DNA from: Catonia carolina
Taxonomy: Eukaryota; Arthropoda; Insecta; Hemiptera; Achilidae
DNA: 64,000 nucleotides
Assembly: GCA_035578175.1 (NCBI GenBank)
Contig: JAQMRL010000006.1
Location: 70,057,501-70,121,500, forward strand
Direction of reading: 5' to 3'
Positions 21,203 through 32,431 of this stretch are shown here, piece by piece; the stretch's first letter is position 1; each line of letters starts with the position of its first letter. Both the position numbers and the translations under genes were made by a program. The notes under the pieces were generated by a model. It was given only the letters and a program-made list of their open reading frames with translations. It was not told the DNA's origin and searched no databases.

Positions 21203-23358
21203 TGAATCCTGAATCCTGGTTGAGAGGGCTAAGAAGCCCTATGATGGCGACATCGTGTTGAGGAACACCTGGTCGCTCGGGGAACAATATAACAGAATAA
21301 TTGCAACCTCAAGAAATTTAGGGGGAATTTTATAGTTTAAATAGGAAATGGGATTCTGATTCGTGGGACATTGGAACTGGGACTTGAAAGGAGGTAATTT
21401 ATTTTTAGAAGTTATTTGTGGAAAATTTAAATTAAGGGACAAGTGGGTTTAAGAGCGGCTCTTTTATTTTATTTTATATTTCAGTGGCCTTTTTTCAGTT
21501 TTGTGGGAGTCCTATTATCTTGGGGAGGGGAAGGCATGCATTTTACTGAACGTGGACTAAAGGTATAATGTAAGGTAGGGGTTAGTTTATGATTTCAGGG
21601 GAGACGGAAAGGGTAGAGTTTGGCATAATCACCGGCCTTTTTATGTTCTGAGTGTTTATCAATTTAAAATGGCGGCTCTTTTCACCGTAGTGGAGTGATT
21701 ATGCATAGGAACATGGGAACAACTACCAACTGGGGGGAGTGAGTCATACAAGTAGAAGGGGCATGGGCAAATAAGAGGAATACAGGGCAGAATAAAAATG
21801 TGGCAACTCTAAATTTTGTTAAGTGGGTCATACTGGAATTTAGATCGTGGAATGGTAATGGCATAGAGACTTCAGGTGGGTGTGGACGTCGGTACAAGTT
21901 CTGAATGATCTGGGGTCCGTCAGTTTTCCCAGCGTCGTGTAGCCGTTTCGAGGTATTGTAAATAAAGTCCTCCATAGAAGGGAAGAGAAGGTGTTCGTGT
22001 ATGATGCGATTGGATATAAGATAGTTGAACTGTGTGATGCACCGGAGGACTTTGTTCTGGTATGCTGAAGTACGTCTTTTGCTGGACTTGGAGAGAAAGG
22101 GCCACCATACCGGTGACCCGTACAAAAGGAAAGGACGTAGGATAGAGGAGTACATCAGAAGTTTCAGTTTTGAGGAGTATGCAGGAGAGAGGAACAAAGG
22201 GATGAGTAAAGCGAACAAGGCTCTACCCTTGCTAAGCTTGCTGTCAATGTGCTGTCGAAGTGTCAATCGTTTATCTAGGTCAACCCCTAGATATTTCACG
22301 CTGTTCTGCCATGGGAGGAGTTCCCCTTCCAATCGTAGAGGCGGAGGAACATTGCGTTTTAGTGTAAAGTGGATTGCTTCGCATTTTGTGGGGTTAAGTG
22401 ATAGTCTCCAGACACGACACCAGCTAGTGATGTCTAGAAGCTGAGTTTGAAGCGCGCGGCAATTGAGGCGGAGGCATCTGCCGTGACGGTACAGAATAGC
22501 ACCATCGGCAAACAGTCCGAATTGGATTGAATCACGGACAGGAAAATCGAAGGTTTACATAAGATAGAGGATGGGCCCAAGGACCGAGCCCTGAGGTACA
22601 CCCGCGGACGAAGGGGTGAGTGGGGACATGGCCATGTGGAACTGAGGAATAGTGACAGAGACTTGGAATTGTCTTCCAGTAAGATAGGAATGGAGTAATC
22701 GGACAGTTGAGGGGGGAAAGAATTGTGCCAGTTTGTAAAGGAGGCCCATATGCCAGACGCGGTTAAATGCAGCCCGAAAATCAAGCAGCACAGCCGTCGT
22801 ATCACAGTAAGAATTTCTGGCATCCACAAGTGCCGTGACGATGCGGAGGAGTTGGGTAGTTGTGGAGTGTCCTTGACGAAAACCAAATTGCTCGGGGGGA
22901 AGAACAGATTCAACAACAGGACGCAGGCGCGGGAGAAGAAGCCTTTCGAATAATTTTGACAGGATCGGTAAAAGGGAAATTGGTCTATAACTTTCGGGAT
23001 CAGTCGGACGTTTGTGGGGTTTCAGAATAGTAATGACTTTGGAAACCTTCCACGAAGAGGGGAAATGTTGCAGCGCCAACACTGCATTGAATATTGCCAA
23101 AAGATGAAGCTTTAGATCTGGCGGGGAATTCAGGATGGCGTATCCAGAGACATTATCAGGACCAGGGGCCTTACGCGGATTAATCGAGGAAATTACAGAG
23201 GTGACATCATCCTCCGTGAAGGGTTGTAAGTTACAGGGCGTAGGGTCAGAGAGCGTTGAGTTGACTTCATCATGAATGAGTTCATCCTGGTCATGATGAA
23301 CGGGCGGAGGGGCAACAAAATGTCGTTCAAAATGGCCATGTTTGCTGAAATTTATGTC
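21203..23358 (-). mobile_element. Jockey-like non-LTR retrotransposon, 5' truncated
   Basis: It is bounded by the 9-bp duplication GTAGGCGCC at 21194-21202 and 23359-23367. It carries the reverse transcriptase domain and a 3' UTR of about 480 bp. There is no poly-A tail: the 3' end has two ATTCAGG-type repeats (CAGGATTCAGGATTCA). The 5' junction includes an extra short HEL-A-like stretch (near 23331-23352), perhaps from template switching during integration. Confidence 0.85.
21682..23358 (-). pseudogene. LINE reverse transcriptase, inactivated
   Basis: One minus-strand frame covers the domain in order: RKAPGPDNVSG, SYRPISLLPILSKLFERLL, motif A (LLDFRAAFNRVWH), motif B (GVPQGSVLGPILY), motif C as FADG, SLNPTKCE and VKYLGVDLDKRL. 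It is interrupted by a single TAA at 22555-22557. Motif C normally reads (F/Y)ADD, so the second catalytic Asp is lost. Motif A also has Asn where AFD is usual. The endonuclease and gag portions are missing through 5' truncation. The jockey clade is my best guess from motif wording. Confidence 0.8.
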
Positions 23359-23477
23359 GTAGGCGCCATGTTTGCTGAAATTCTTCGGGAGGCTGTACTC
23401 TCGTAGAAATTTGTTTTTTAAGATTGCTGCCCTGTCACGCATTTTAGGGCAAAAGTATGTGTGATCAAAGTTGTGAA

Positions 23478-23810
23478 ACCCACCGGGTTGGTCTAGAGGT
23501 AAAGTCGTCGCCAAAATCAGCTGTTTAACAGCTGATTTTCGGAAACGAAGATTCCTGGTTCGAATCCTAGTAAAGGTAGTGTTGACTTTTATATGGATTT
23601 GAATGCTAGACAGTGGCTACCGGTGTACTTTGATGGTTGGGGTTCAATTAACTATACTCTCTCAGGAATGGTCGACCTGAGTCTGTGCAAGACTACACCT
23701 CATTTACACGTCATGCACATCATCCTTATCTCATTGGGTCATGGGGTTGCTTATTGTTCTCAATTGAACAGATTGCAACGTACACACATTAAGAATTATA
23801 AAAAAAAATG
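23478..23810 (+). mobile_element. SINE-B inside HEL-A
   Basis: It is full length, with A box TGGTCTAGAGG, perfect palindrome AAAATCAGCTGTT/AACAGCTGATTTT, and B box as GGTTCGAATCC. This copy is closest to the canonical B box. It ends in an A-run. Confidence 0.85.
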
Positions 23811-24248
23811 TAAAATTTAATAACTACGGCTTTTTTCAACATGTTTTTGTATAACGCTTAGTTTAGCGGTAATTAGCTATTTTTTGTTTTTTTTTCTCAC
23901 GAAAACGTGTGAAAAATCGATTATTTAAGATTTCAACCTTAGTATTCATTTTACGACAAAAGTGTATATAATCATTATTTATAGGAAATTAAAAGATCTA
24001 CAACTTTTATTTAAAGCATTTTTCTGTACAGAGCCGAGTTTATCGTGAAAGAGTGATTTTCCGTATTTTTAAGCCAAACTGATTTGTTGATTTTCATTTT
24101 GCGTCTTTCACTCTTGATTAAAATTAGGTTATGTTTATTGAGGTTAGTTTTTTGTTTATTTCTAATGTTTTATTACTAATGTTAGGTTTATTGTTAATTA
24201 TTTGCATTGGCAAGAGAATGTTGTGTGAGTGTTTCACACCAGATTTTT

Positions 24249-24387
24249 ACTTTCTCTTGGCTATATAAATACCTATATAAGAAGGAAAGTATTGTTTTCA
24301 TGTCGATTTTTCGAAATCGAGTTTTCACCGGATCTACACGTTTTCAGACCCCCTAAACCCAAAAAACATGTTTTTAGCGATTGGTCT

Positions 24388-24431
<44 letters not shown>

Positions 24432-25189
24432 ACAAAATATCTCAAGAACGGAACATTGTACGAACTTGAAACTTGAAACTTAAGTTATACCACTACTGGA
24501 CCCGACACGAATATTTTTATCAAAATCGGCCGACCGGAAGTAGTCATTTATTCGCATAATTTTTTACTTTTTTGCGATTTTTTCAAAAACTGGTCCTACG
24601 ATTTTTTTTAAAATCGCCTTATTTACTTAATTTTTTATGCTCTACAAGATAGGGTAGGCGCCATTTTTGCTAAAATTCTTGGTCAGGCTGTTTTCACGTA
24701 AAAAAATTGTTTTTAAAGATTGCGGCTTTAATATGCATTTTAGCGAAAAAATGTATATAATAAAAGTTGTAGAAAATTTAAATTTTTACAACTTTAATTT
24801 CAAACATTTTTTGTAGAACGCTTAGTTTAGCGTTAATTAGCAATTTTCTGTTTTTTTTCTTACGAAAACGTGTAAAAAATTGATTTTTTTAAGATTTCGG
24901 CCTTTGTATGCATTTTACGACAAAAGTTTACATAATAAACTTTATAGGAAATTAAAAAGATTTACAACTTTTATTTAGAGCATTTTTTTGTACAGAGCCT
25001 AGGTTTAGAGTGATTTTCCGTATTTTTAAGCCAAACTGAGGTCGATTTTCTATTTGCGTCTTTCACTCATGAGTAAAATTAGGTAATGTTTATCGAGGAT
25101 AGTTTTTTTTTTGTTTATAACTAATGTTACATTATATTGTTAATTATTTGTATTGGCAAGAGAAAGTTGTGTGAGTGTTTCACACCAAA
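24249..25189 (+). mobile_element. HEL-A, full length
   Basis: It begins six bases after the end of the preceding HEL-A, sharing its T-run. It has a GT tract at about 24386-24428. The two internal modules start at about 24721 and 24897, a period of about 176 bp. The end is CACACCAAAT, one substitution from consensus. Confidence 0.9.
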
Positions 25190-25499
25190 TTTTTTTGTTT
25201 TCGTAGCAATGTTTAGATATTTTCTAGTATAGTACGATAGTAGTAATGACGAGAGAAACGTTGACAAGATTGTAAAAAAACGAACGTAATACGGTGTCTT
25301 CTATTTCGTTTTTTTTATTTTTGCTAAAAGCTGTGTCCCGTTACTGCTTATCTTGAAGGATTTATAGTACTCTTTTCGAAACTTAGCCAGGATTTAGGAG
25401 AAGAATCCTTAAGGCTGGGAACACTTCATTCCACTCGACTTAACATTCTGCCAGTGTTACTCTGTTGTTGATTCTAGCCGTAGCATTTCTATTGCTTCA
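25190..25499. other. No recognised feature
   Basis: Unclassified AT-rich sequence between HEL-A and the tandem duplication. Confidence 0.4.
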
Positions 25500-25710
25500 C
25501 CTAGTAGTTGTTACTTGTTGCCCTGTTTGTTGCCTTCCTCCCGTTGCTTCACTTGTACGGGTTCTGAATCCGCTTAAAATTTAGACATGTTCTTTTCTAT
25601 CAATAATATTTTTACTACTTTACTTAAATCTTAAGCGTCGTGTTTTTTTAAAGAGTATTTCGTTTTCGTTTCTTTCCTTTCTTTTACTTTATTTTATAGA
25701 ATAGAAGGAA

Positions 25711-25773
25711 GAATCTGGTGTGAAAACATTCATACGATTTTCTCTTTTCAATGCAAATAATAAACAATAATAG
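25711..25773 (-). mobile_element. HEL-A 3' scrap
   Basis: AATCTGGTGTGAAAACATTC and about 40 bp more match the hairpin end and subterminal repeat. It is cut off by sequence leading into the palindromic array. Confidence 0.7.
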
Positions 25774-25829
25774 ATTAAAAAGGGCAAGGCATAAAAGGTA
25801 TGGGAAATTGGAGTGGAATTTGGGGGGAA

Positions 25830-26460
25830 CAACATACTACATAGCTAGTATGTAGTACATAGTAGTACATACTAGTACCACATAGTATGTAGTACATACT
25901 ATGTAGTACATAATATACTACATACTACATAGTATGTAGTATATTATATACAACATACCACATAGTATGTAGTACATACTATGTAGCATACTACTATGTA
26001 GTACATAATATACTACATAGTATGTAGTATATTATATACAACATACCACATAGTATGTAGTATATAATATACTACATACTATGTACTACATAGTACGTAC
26101 TACATACTATGTAGTACATATCATATAGTATGTAGTATATAATATACTACATACTATGTAGTATGTAGTATATAATATACTACATACTATGTAGTATGTA
26201 GTATATAATATACTACATACTTTGTAGTATTTAGTATATAATATACTACATACTATGTAGTATGTACTACATACTATGTAGTATGTAGTATATAATATAC
26301 TACATACTTTGTAGTATTTAGTATATAATATACTACATACCATGTAGTACATAGTATATACTACATACTATGTGGTATGTAGTACAACATACTACATACT
26401 AGTATGTAGTATGTTGTATGTACTACAACATACTATACATGTTGTAGTTACAACATACTA
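25830..26460. repeat. Palindromic TACTACATAC/ATGTAGTA array
   Basis: About 630 bp are built almost only of TACTACATACTATGTAGTAT-like units in both orientations, with AATATACTAC spacers. It is strongly self-complementary at many scales, so cruciform or hairpin formation is possible. Frames such as YYIVCSILYT are artefacts. Collapsed or mis-assembled length is possible here. Confidence 0.9.
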
Positions 26461-26696
26461 CATAGCATTTTCTTTTAATTTAAAAAAAATTAACCTAGTA
26501 GTTGTTGCTTGTTGCCCTTTTTGTTGCTTTCCTCCCGTTGCTTCACTTGTACGGGCTCTGAATCCGCTTAAAATTTAGACATGTTCTTTTCTATCAATAA
26601 TATTTTTACTACTTTACTTAAATCTAAAGTGTCGTGTTTTTTTTAAAGAGTATTTCGTTTTCGTTTCTCTTACTTTATTTTATAGCATAGAAGGAA

Positions 26697-27010
26697 GAAT
26701 CTGGTGTGAAACATTCACACGATTTTCTCTTGCTAATGCAAATAATAAACAATACAACCAAACAGTAGAAATGAACAGAACACCTAACCTCCAAAAACAT
26801 AACCTTTTTTTAATCATGAGTGAATCATGTAAAATGATAACCAACCTTAGTTTGGCTTAATAATACAGAAAATTAGTTTTTCACGTTAGACTAGGCTCTG
26901 TAGAGAAAAATTATAGAAATAAAAGTTGTAGATCATTCAATATCTATAAATTTTATTATACCACTTTTGTCGTAAAATGTATATTAAGGCCAAAATCTTA
27001 AAAAATTAAT
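26697..27010 (-). mobile_element. HEL-A 3' third
   Basis: It starts AATCTGGTGTGAAACATTCA and runs to TATATTAAGGCCAAAATCTT, where SINE-C takes over. It is the counterpart of the scrap at 25711 in the duplicated unit. Confidence 0.75.
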
Positions 27011-27013
27011 TTT

Positions 27014-27412
27014 CGGTCAAGTACCGATAGACTGGTTTGAACCTCTAGATGTTTTACTAGGTTTTACTAAGTAAAAACGAGGAGTGAGATGGTTTACTTA
27101 TGCCTTCCTCACTGAGTTGAAAGAGTATGCTTATCAGCATGCCAGGCCCTTCCGAAAAGCACCTTTTTCCCACCCTAGAAGTGACACCTTCACTTCATTC
27201 ACCACAGGGTCTGGCTCTATAGTGAAATTCATTACTCTCGGAGGAGACAACTCTGACTAGTGTCTATTACACCTCTACCTCTTCTGTTCTTAAGTAGTTC
27301 AGTCATAAAAATGGCTAACTATGTGATAAGAAACAGAACTATTTTTTGTAGCCTTGAAACCAATAGATCGAGTGTAATTAATTTAACACTCCATCTGTAC
27401 ATTGTAGGCGGT
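27014..27412 (-). mobile_element. SINE-C, diverged
   Basis: It spans the full element, with an eroded 3' end (GGTCAAGTACCGATAGACTG). The 5' end reads CTCCATCTGTACATTGTAGG. No target duplication is evident. Confidence 0.75.
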
Positions 27413-28022
27413 TAGTTTTAATATTTGTAGTATAAAAGTTAGTTCTTTTTAGATTTTTGTTCGTTTAAAAGAAATTTATTATGTTAATTAGTCGTTCTGT
27501 TTGTACTGTCCAATGAAAAAGCTGGATTTTGTTATATCAAAGGATTGTAAACCGCCTTTAATTTGTAATGAACCGACTTTTATTCAGGTAGGCTTAAAAT
27601 AAAGGTGGTTTATGGTTGTGGTGTTTGTGTGGGCTAATTTATTGTACGTATAAGGAGGCTATTTATGATATTTTCCATTGAAATTTTCCACGATCATAAT
27701 TTCCTAATTGAGCCCTCTTGTACGGTCTCTAATTTTAAAATTCTTCTACAGACTATGTAAGCTTTCTTTTTTCCTTTTAATACTCAACCTTCCATTTCTT
27801 GTTATTATGTAAATTCGCTTCTTAACGATTGGATTTCTCCTGGAATAAATGTATTTTTTAATACCTAATTTCACAAATTATAATAATTTGCTTGTTGCTT
27901 GGTTTACTTGACTTAAATTTAAGCGTATCTTAGAATTGTCTGTTTAAAACATAAATTGCCCGATTCCAAATAATTAACTGCCCTAAATTTAAGCTAGCCA
28001 AAAATGGAGTTTAATTTTAAAA
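27413..28022. other. No recognised feature
   Basis: AT-rich sequence without a supported frame or repeat match. Confidence 0.5.
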
Positions 28023-28023
28023 A

Positions 28024-28346
28024 ACCCACCGGGTTGGTCTAGAAGTAAAGTCGTCACCAAAATCAGCTGTTTAACAGCTGATTTTCGGAGACGAAGGTTT
28101 CTGGTTCAAATCCTAGTAAAGGTAGCTGCTTTTATACGGATTTTAATACTAGACAGTGGTTACTGGTGTACTTTGATGGTTGGGGTTTGATTAACCATAC
28201 TCTCTCAGGAATGGTCGGTCTGGGTCTGTACAAGATAACATTTTATTCACACGTCATACACATCATCCTCATCTCATTGGGTCATGGGGTTGTTTATTGT
28301 TCTGAATTGAACAGATTGCAACGTACACTCGTTAGATTATAAAAAA
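28024..28346 (+). mobile_element. SINE-B, full length
   Basis: A box TGGTCTAGAAG (one change), the perfect palindrome, and B box GGTTCAAATCC are present, with an A-rich tail at about 28337. Confidence 0.85.
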
Positions 28347-29124
28347 AAATTTAAAAAAAATAGAATTTAAGGTTATGCTGTGTAAAACAAAATATTATCA
28401 TACGGTATTTAGAATAAGGTACAAAAATTAAAGTTTATTTAGTAATACATTAAATATATTGTTTAAATGATTTATGATTTGATTCCTTTCCTTTTTTTAA
28501 GTATGATTAATTTAACAGATCTTAAAGTTTATTTATCGTTTATTTAAAAATTAAAAGGGTTTACCACAATGATTGTCCTTGCTGTTCACTTTTGATCGTC
28601 GGTATTGTTGTTTTGTTGGAGGTTCTTAGTTCATGTACTCTTCTCGATGATCTGAGACCATCCTCAAATAAAAAATGGTTTCGTTGATTTATATATTCAA
28701 CAACTCCATTAACCTTCGATGTTCTATTGTTCCTTCAAACGCGCATTTATATTTATTAATTATAATCTCTTTGGTTGAAATTTAACCGCACTATTTTTTT
28801 TAACCTTTTTGAACATGAAGCCGAATTCTCAAACACAGTTGATTTACAATATTTATTTAATTTAATTTTTATCACTTTGGATTTACTGTTCATCATGTTT
28901 TAAAGATATATAAAATATTTAAATAGTCATTAAAAATATCTATATAATTTATTTATTTTTTTATCATAGACAAGGAAAGAAGCTTTTAAAACATCATTTT
29001 ATCACACACATACGGGTTGGTACCATAAGTCAATTTGCTATACCATATTTTTACTAGATGTGATTAATGTTGGTACGCCTGTTCCTTCAATTAAAGAAAT
29101 CTAGTATTCTAATTTGCTACAACC
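28347..29124. other. No recognised feature
   Basis: AT-rich sequence. I see no gene or repeat match. Confidence 0.5.
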
Positions 29125-29135
29125 ACAGCATTTGA

Positions 29136-29462
29136 TTTTTTTTTGTCTCCTAATATGTGTACGTTGCAATCTGTTCAATTTAGAACAATAAGCAACCCCA
29201 TGACCCAATGAGATGAGGATGATGCGTATGACGTGTAAATGAGGTGTAGTCTTGTACAGACTCAGGTCGACCACTCCTGAGAGAGTATGGTTAATTAAAC
29301 CCCAACCATCAAAGTACCCCGGCAGCCACTGTCTAGTATTCAAATCCGTACAAAAGTAACTACCTTTACTAGGATTTGAACCAGAAACCTTCGTCTCCGA
29401 AAATCAGCTGTTAAACAGCTGATTTTGGCGATGACTTTACCTCTAGACCAACCCGGTTGGTT
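29136..29462 (-). mobile_element. SINE-B, full length, with target duplication
   Basis: The flanks ACAGCATTTGA (29125-29135) and ACAGCGTTTGA (29463-29473) form an 11-bp duplication with one mismatch. The boxes and palindrome are intact on the minus strand. Confidence 0.85.
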
Positions 29463-29473
29463 ACAGCGTTTGA

Positions 29474-29655
29474 CTGTAGTGAAATTTATTACTTTCAACG
29501 GAGATAGCTGTGACTAGTGTCTTTTACATCTCTACCTCTTCTGTTCTTAAATAATTGAGTCAAATAATTAGCTCACTCTGTGATAAGAAACAAAACTATT
29601 TTTTTGAGCTCTGAAACAAAGAGATCGAATGCAATTAATTTAACACTCCGCCTGC
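29474..29655 (-). mobile_element. SINE-C 5' half
   Basis: It covers CTGTAGTGAAATTTATTACT to ACTCCGCCTGCCCG, the first 190 bp or so of SINE-C. SINE-B inserted right at its inner edge. Confidence 0.7.
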
Positions 29656-30172
29656 CCGCTTCGCGCGACCTGCCTAATCCATGAACTGAAGAAGAAAAAT
29701 AATTAAAGACTTTCACAAATCATTGTATTATGTATCAGGTTACAGTCGATGCGACACTAAAATAAATAAAGTGAATTAAAATAACCGGGAAATTGAATAT
29801 CTAACACAATTATTTATATAAAGAAGAAGGTATTCTGTATACGATAGGGAATTCAATTGTATCTTAGAAATGGAAAAACAAAATAAATAAGTAAAACGAT
29901 ATCATTTCGGAATATTTGATTTCCAAGAATTCTAAAATGAAATAAACATTTCGTGAAATGAAATATGAAATAATATAAAGTCGTACGTAATTTTAACAAA
30001 ACGTCGTATCAAATTTATTTATTATTGTAAATTTAAAATTGAGACTTTAAACTTAAAATTTTATTACACAACAAAAATTTAATCCAAAATTTCGGATAAT
30101 TGGAACGGATTTCTGATTGTTGATCATATTTATTTACGTCGTATAAAACATGTTCAAAATTTAAAAACATTG
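29656..30172. other. No recognised feature
   Basis: AT-rich sequence without a supported frame or repeat match. Confidence 0.5.
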
Positions 30173-30744
30173 GTGTGAAACACTCGCACGAGTTTCTCTT
30201 GATAATTAAATATATAACTTGTCTTTAATCATGAGTAAACAATGATAAATGGAAAAATTACCTAATTTTAATTAGGAGTGAATGACGCGAAATGAAAATC
30301 AACCCCTGTTCAACTTTATGAAAATATGGAAATTACTAATTAACGCTAAATTAGGCTGTAGAAAAAAATCTAGGATAAAAGTTGTAGGTTTTTTTAATTT
30401 TCTACAATTTTTTGTATAGGCTACATTTTAACTTTAAATTTGTGAGCTTTGGCTCTAAAGTGCATGTTAAGTCCGCAATCGTAAAAAATAACATTTCTTA
30501 TCATGGGGCACATCCCACCTAAGAATTTCAGCTGACTTGACGCTTACCGTATTATATAGGGGCCGTTTTTGAGAAAATCGCACGAAGAACTACTACTTCC
30601 ATTTGACCGATTTTGATTTAAATGTTCGTGTCGGATTCCTTACTGGTACTTAAGTTCCAAGTTTCAACTTCTTACGATATTCCGTTATTGAAATATTTTG
30701 TTCACACACAAACTAATTGCTATGAACCTAGTATTTTGGTTCAT

Positions 30745-30914
30745 TTTTTTGTGGTTTAACGTCCGACTGTTATGCAATTACTGCTAATGCAGACGGTGAA
30801 GGATGAAATGAATTTTTGTAACGTTTGAAAATATGCCGTGCCTGAATGGGATTCGAACCCAAGACCGCATGATGAAAGGCGAGCACGTTACCAACTACGC
30901 CACTGCGGCCGGCA
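30745..30914 (-). mobile_element. SINE-D, tRNA-like
   Basis: On the minus strand it starts GCCGGCCGCAG, with A box TGGCGTAGTTGG and B box GGTTCGAATCC. A body follows, ending AGTCGGACGTTAAACCAC and an A-run. The acceptor strands do not pair, so it is not a functional tRNA. A second, 5'-truncated copy is at 40107-40243. Confidence 0.75.
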
Positions 30915-31322
30915 AAAATATATTTTATATATTTTGGTTCAAAAATATATTTATATATTTTGGTTCAAAAATATATTTATATATTTTGGTTCAAAAATAT
31001 ATTTATATATTTTGGTTGAAAAATATATTTATATATTTTGGTTCAAAAATATATTTATATATTTTGGTTGAAAAATATATTTATATATTTTGGTTCAAAA
31101 ATATATTTATATATTTTGGTTGAAAAATATATTTTGGTTCAAAAATATATTTATATATTTTGGTTGAAAAATATATTTATATATTTTGGTTCAAAAATAT
31201 ATTTATATATTTTGGTTGAAAAATATATTGATATATTTTGGTTCAAAAATATATTTATATATTTTGGTTCAAAAATATATTTATATATTTTGGTTCAAAA
31301 ATATATTTATATATTTTGGTTC
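30915..31322. repeat. 26-bp minisatellite, about 15 units
   Basis: Units read TATTTTGGTTCAAAAATATA plus six more AT bases. The base after TTTTGGTT is C or G, and the two forms alternate through the middle of the array, giving a 52-bp higher-order pattern. One unit near 31120-31140 is shortened. The repeated KYIYIFWFKN frames arise from the period and are not genes. Confidence 0.9.
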
Positions 31323-31385
31323 AGGGGGCTTGAAAACGTGTAATATTATATACGGTGAAAAGTTGATTTCGAAAAATCGACATAC

Positions 31386-31640
31386 GACTCGTATTTCAAA
31401 AACGGAATATCGTACGAAGTTGAAACTTAAATTACGTACCTTGATGACCCCGGCAAGAACATTTTCATGAAATTTATCAATTGGAAGTAGTAGTTTTCCG
31501 TGCGATGTATTTACTTCATGCGATTTTCTGGTAAAGAAATCTTATATGTTGAATGTTTTTTAATTGGTTTATATACCACACTTTTATACTTTTCGAGATA
31601 GTATAAGCGGAATTTCTGTTAAAATTCTTGTATAGATACT
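31386..31640 (+). mobile_element. HEL-A internal fragment
   Basis: It contains AACGGAATATCGTACGAAGT and GCAAGAACATTTTCATGAAA in plus orientation, directly after the minus-strand copy. It is heavily diverged. Confidence 0.6.
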
Positions 31641-31984
31641 GAATTCACGAGATTGCCTTTTGCGTATGGATTGGCCACGAGGAAGGGAAGGGAAATATTG
31701 CAGTGCTGCCAACCTCAACAATGAGACACTACTTGTACATTTCACTACCATGCAGTTTCTAGATACATTTTCTAAGCTGTGGTTTATTATGAGAAAATGT
31801 TTTCTTCATAAACCTTATAAGAAATCAATGTAATCTGTAATATTGCCTTTAGCTTAATTACATGACTAGAAATGTAAGATTTACTGTAATTACGAATAAA
31901 TCGCCTTCTTTACTATTGTTGTCATCGGCATTTTCCTCATTTCATATGAGGATGATTCTCTCTAGGATCTACCTAACCGTTTTC
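31641..31984. other. No recognised feature
   Basis: A short unclassified stretch that may belong to the same old DNA transposon as the next entry. Confidence 0.35.
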
Positions 31985-32212
31985 TTTTTTTACCAGGTGT
32001 CAGCAAAACTTTTAAAGTTCTTCTCGTCCTTAATTTCCTTCTTTATTTTTTTGAATTGTGGAAAGAGAAACATCACAGTAGTTAGCCGCTCGCTCACGGC
32101 TTTTGTTAAGAGGAACGGATAGGCATTTTTGTTTAGCTTCAACTTCACAAAATTTTATTACATTGCGTTTAGCACTGTGAATAATTCGACCACGTTTTCG
32201 AGAAACCGACAA
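31985..32212 (-). pseudogene. Possible transposase N-terminal fragment
   Basis: The minus-strand frame reads RNVIKFCEVEAKQ, then PLNKSRERAANYCDVSLSTI. This resembles helix-turn-helix starts of insect DDE transposases (PLNKxxERTAxxTGVSxxTV). It is open for only about 60 codons and no catalytic region follows. It is a tentative assignment from motif wording alone. Confidence 0.35.
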
Positions 32213-32431
32213 TTGTGTTTACGGTAACAAACAGGTAGTTACATTCGTACAGTTAACCTACAAAAGGTTCCGCGATATACTGTATATGCTCTGGGTATAG
32301 TATAAGTTGTTGTGTTTGTCGTACTGAAATTTAAGCAGTCGCACATGCGCACTGATGCTTTTCCCCCTTTTACCCCTCGTTGCAAAAAGGGCAAACTCGT
32401 GACTCAAGTGACTATATTAGCTTTGTTTTCG

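Larger units (their letters stand above)
20833..24243 (+). mobile_element. HEL-A split by a LINE and a SINE-B
   Basis: The three parts 20833-21202, 23359-23477 and 23820-24243 read as one HEL-A once the LINE (21203-23358) and SINE-B (23478-23810) are removed. The GT microsatellite is absent from this copy (near 20970). Its 3' end CACACCAGATTTTT is followed at once by the next HEL-A. Confidence 0.85.
25500..26775 (+). repeat. Tandem duplication with 994-bp period
   Basis: About 280 bp starting CCTAGTAGTTGTT at 25500 recurs at 26494, including the first bases of a minus-strand HEL-A (25711-25773 and 26697 onward). Between them lies the palindromic array. The two copies differ by some 5 percent by eye. 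Confidence 0.8.
30173..31385 (-). mobile_element. HEL-A split by SINE-D and a minisatellite
   Basis: HEL-A parts 30173-30744 and 31320-31385 join at GTATTTTGGTTCA/GGTTCAGGGGGC when the intervening DNA is removed. It is diverged. The hairpin end reads TTGGTGTGAAACACTCGCAC. Confidence 0.75.

Noticed and set aside
25830..26460. CRISPR-like array
   Set aside because: There are no unique spacers. The whole stretch is one simple palindromic motif, and the context is eukaryotic.
30835..30914. tRNA gene on the minus strand
   Set aside because: The B box is perfect, but the acceptor stem is unpaired and the sequence continues into a repeat body shared with 40107-40243.
30833..31470. Long repeated frame KYIYIFWFKNIF
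   Set aside because: It is produced by the 26-bp minisatellite, with the frame cycling between units.
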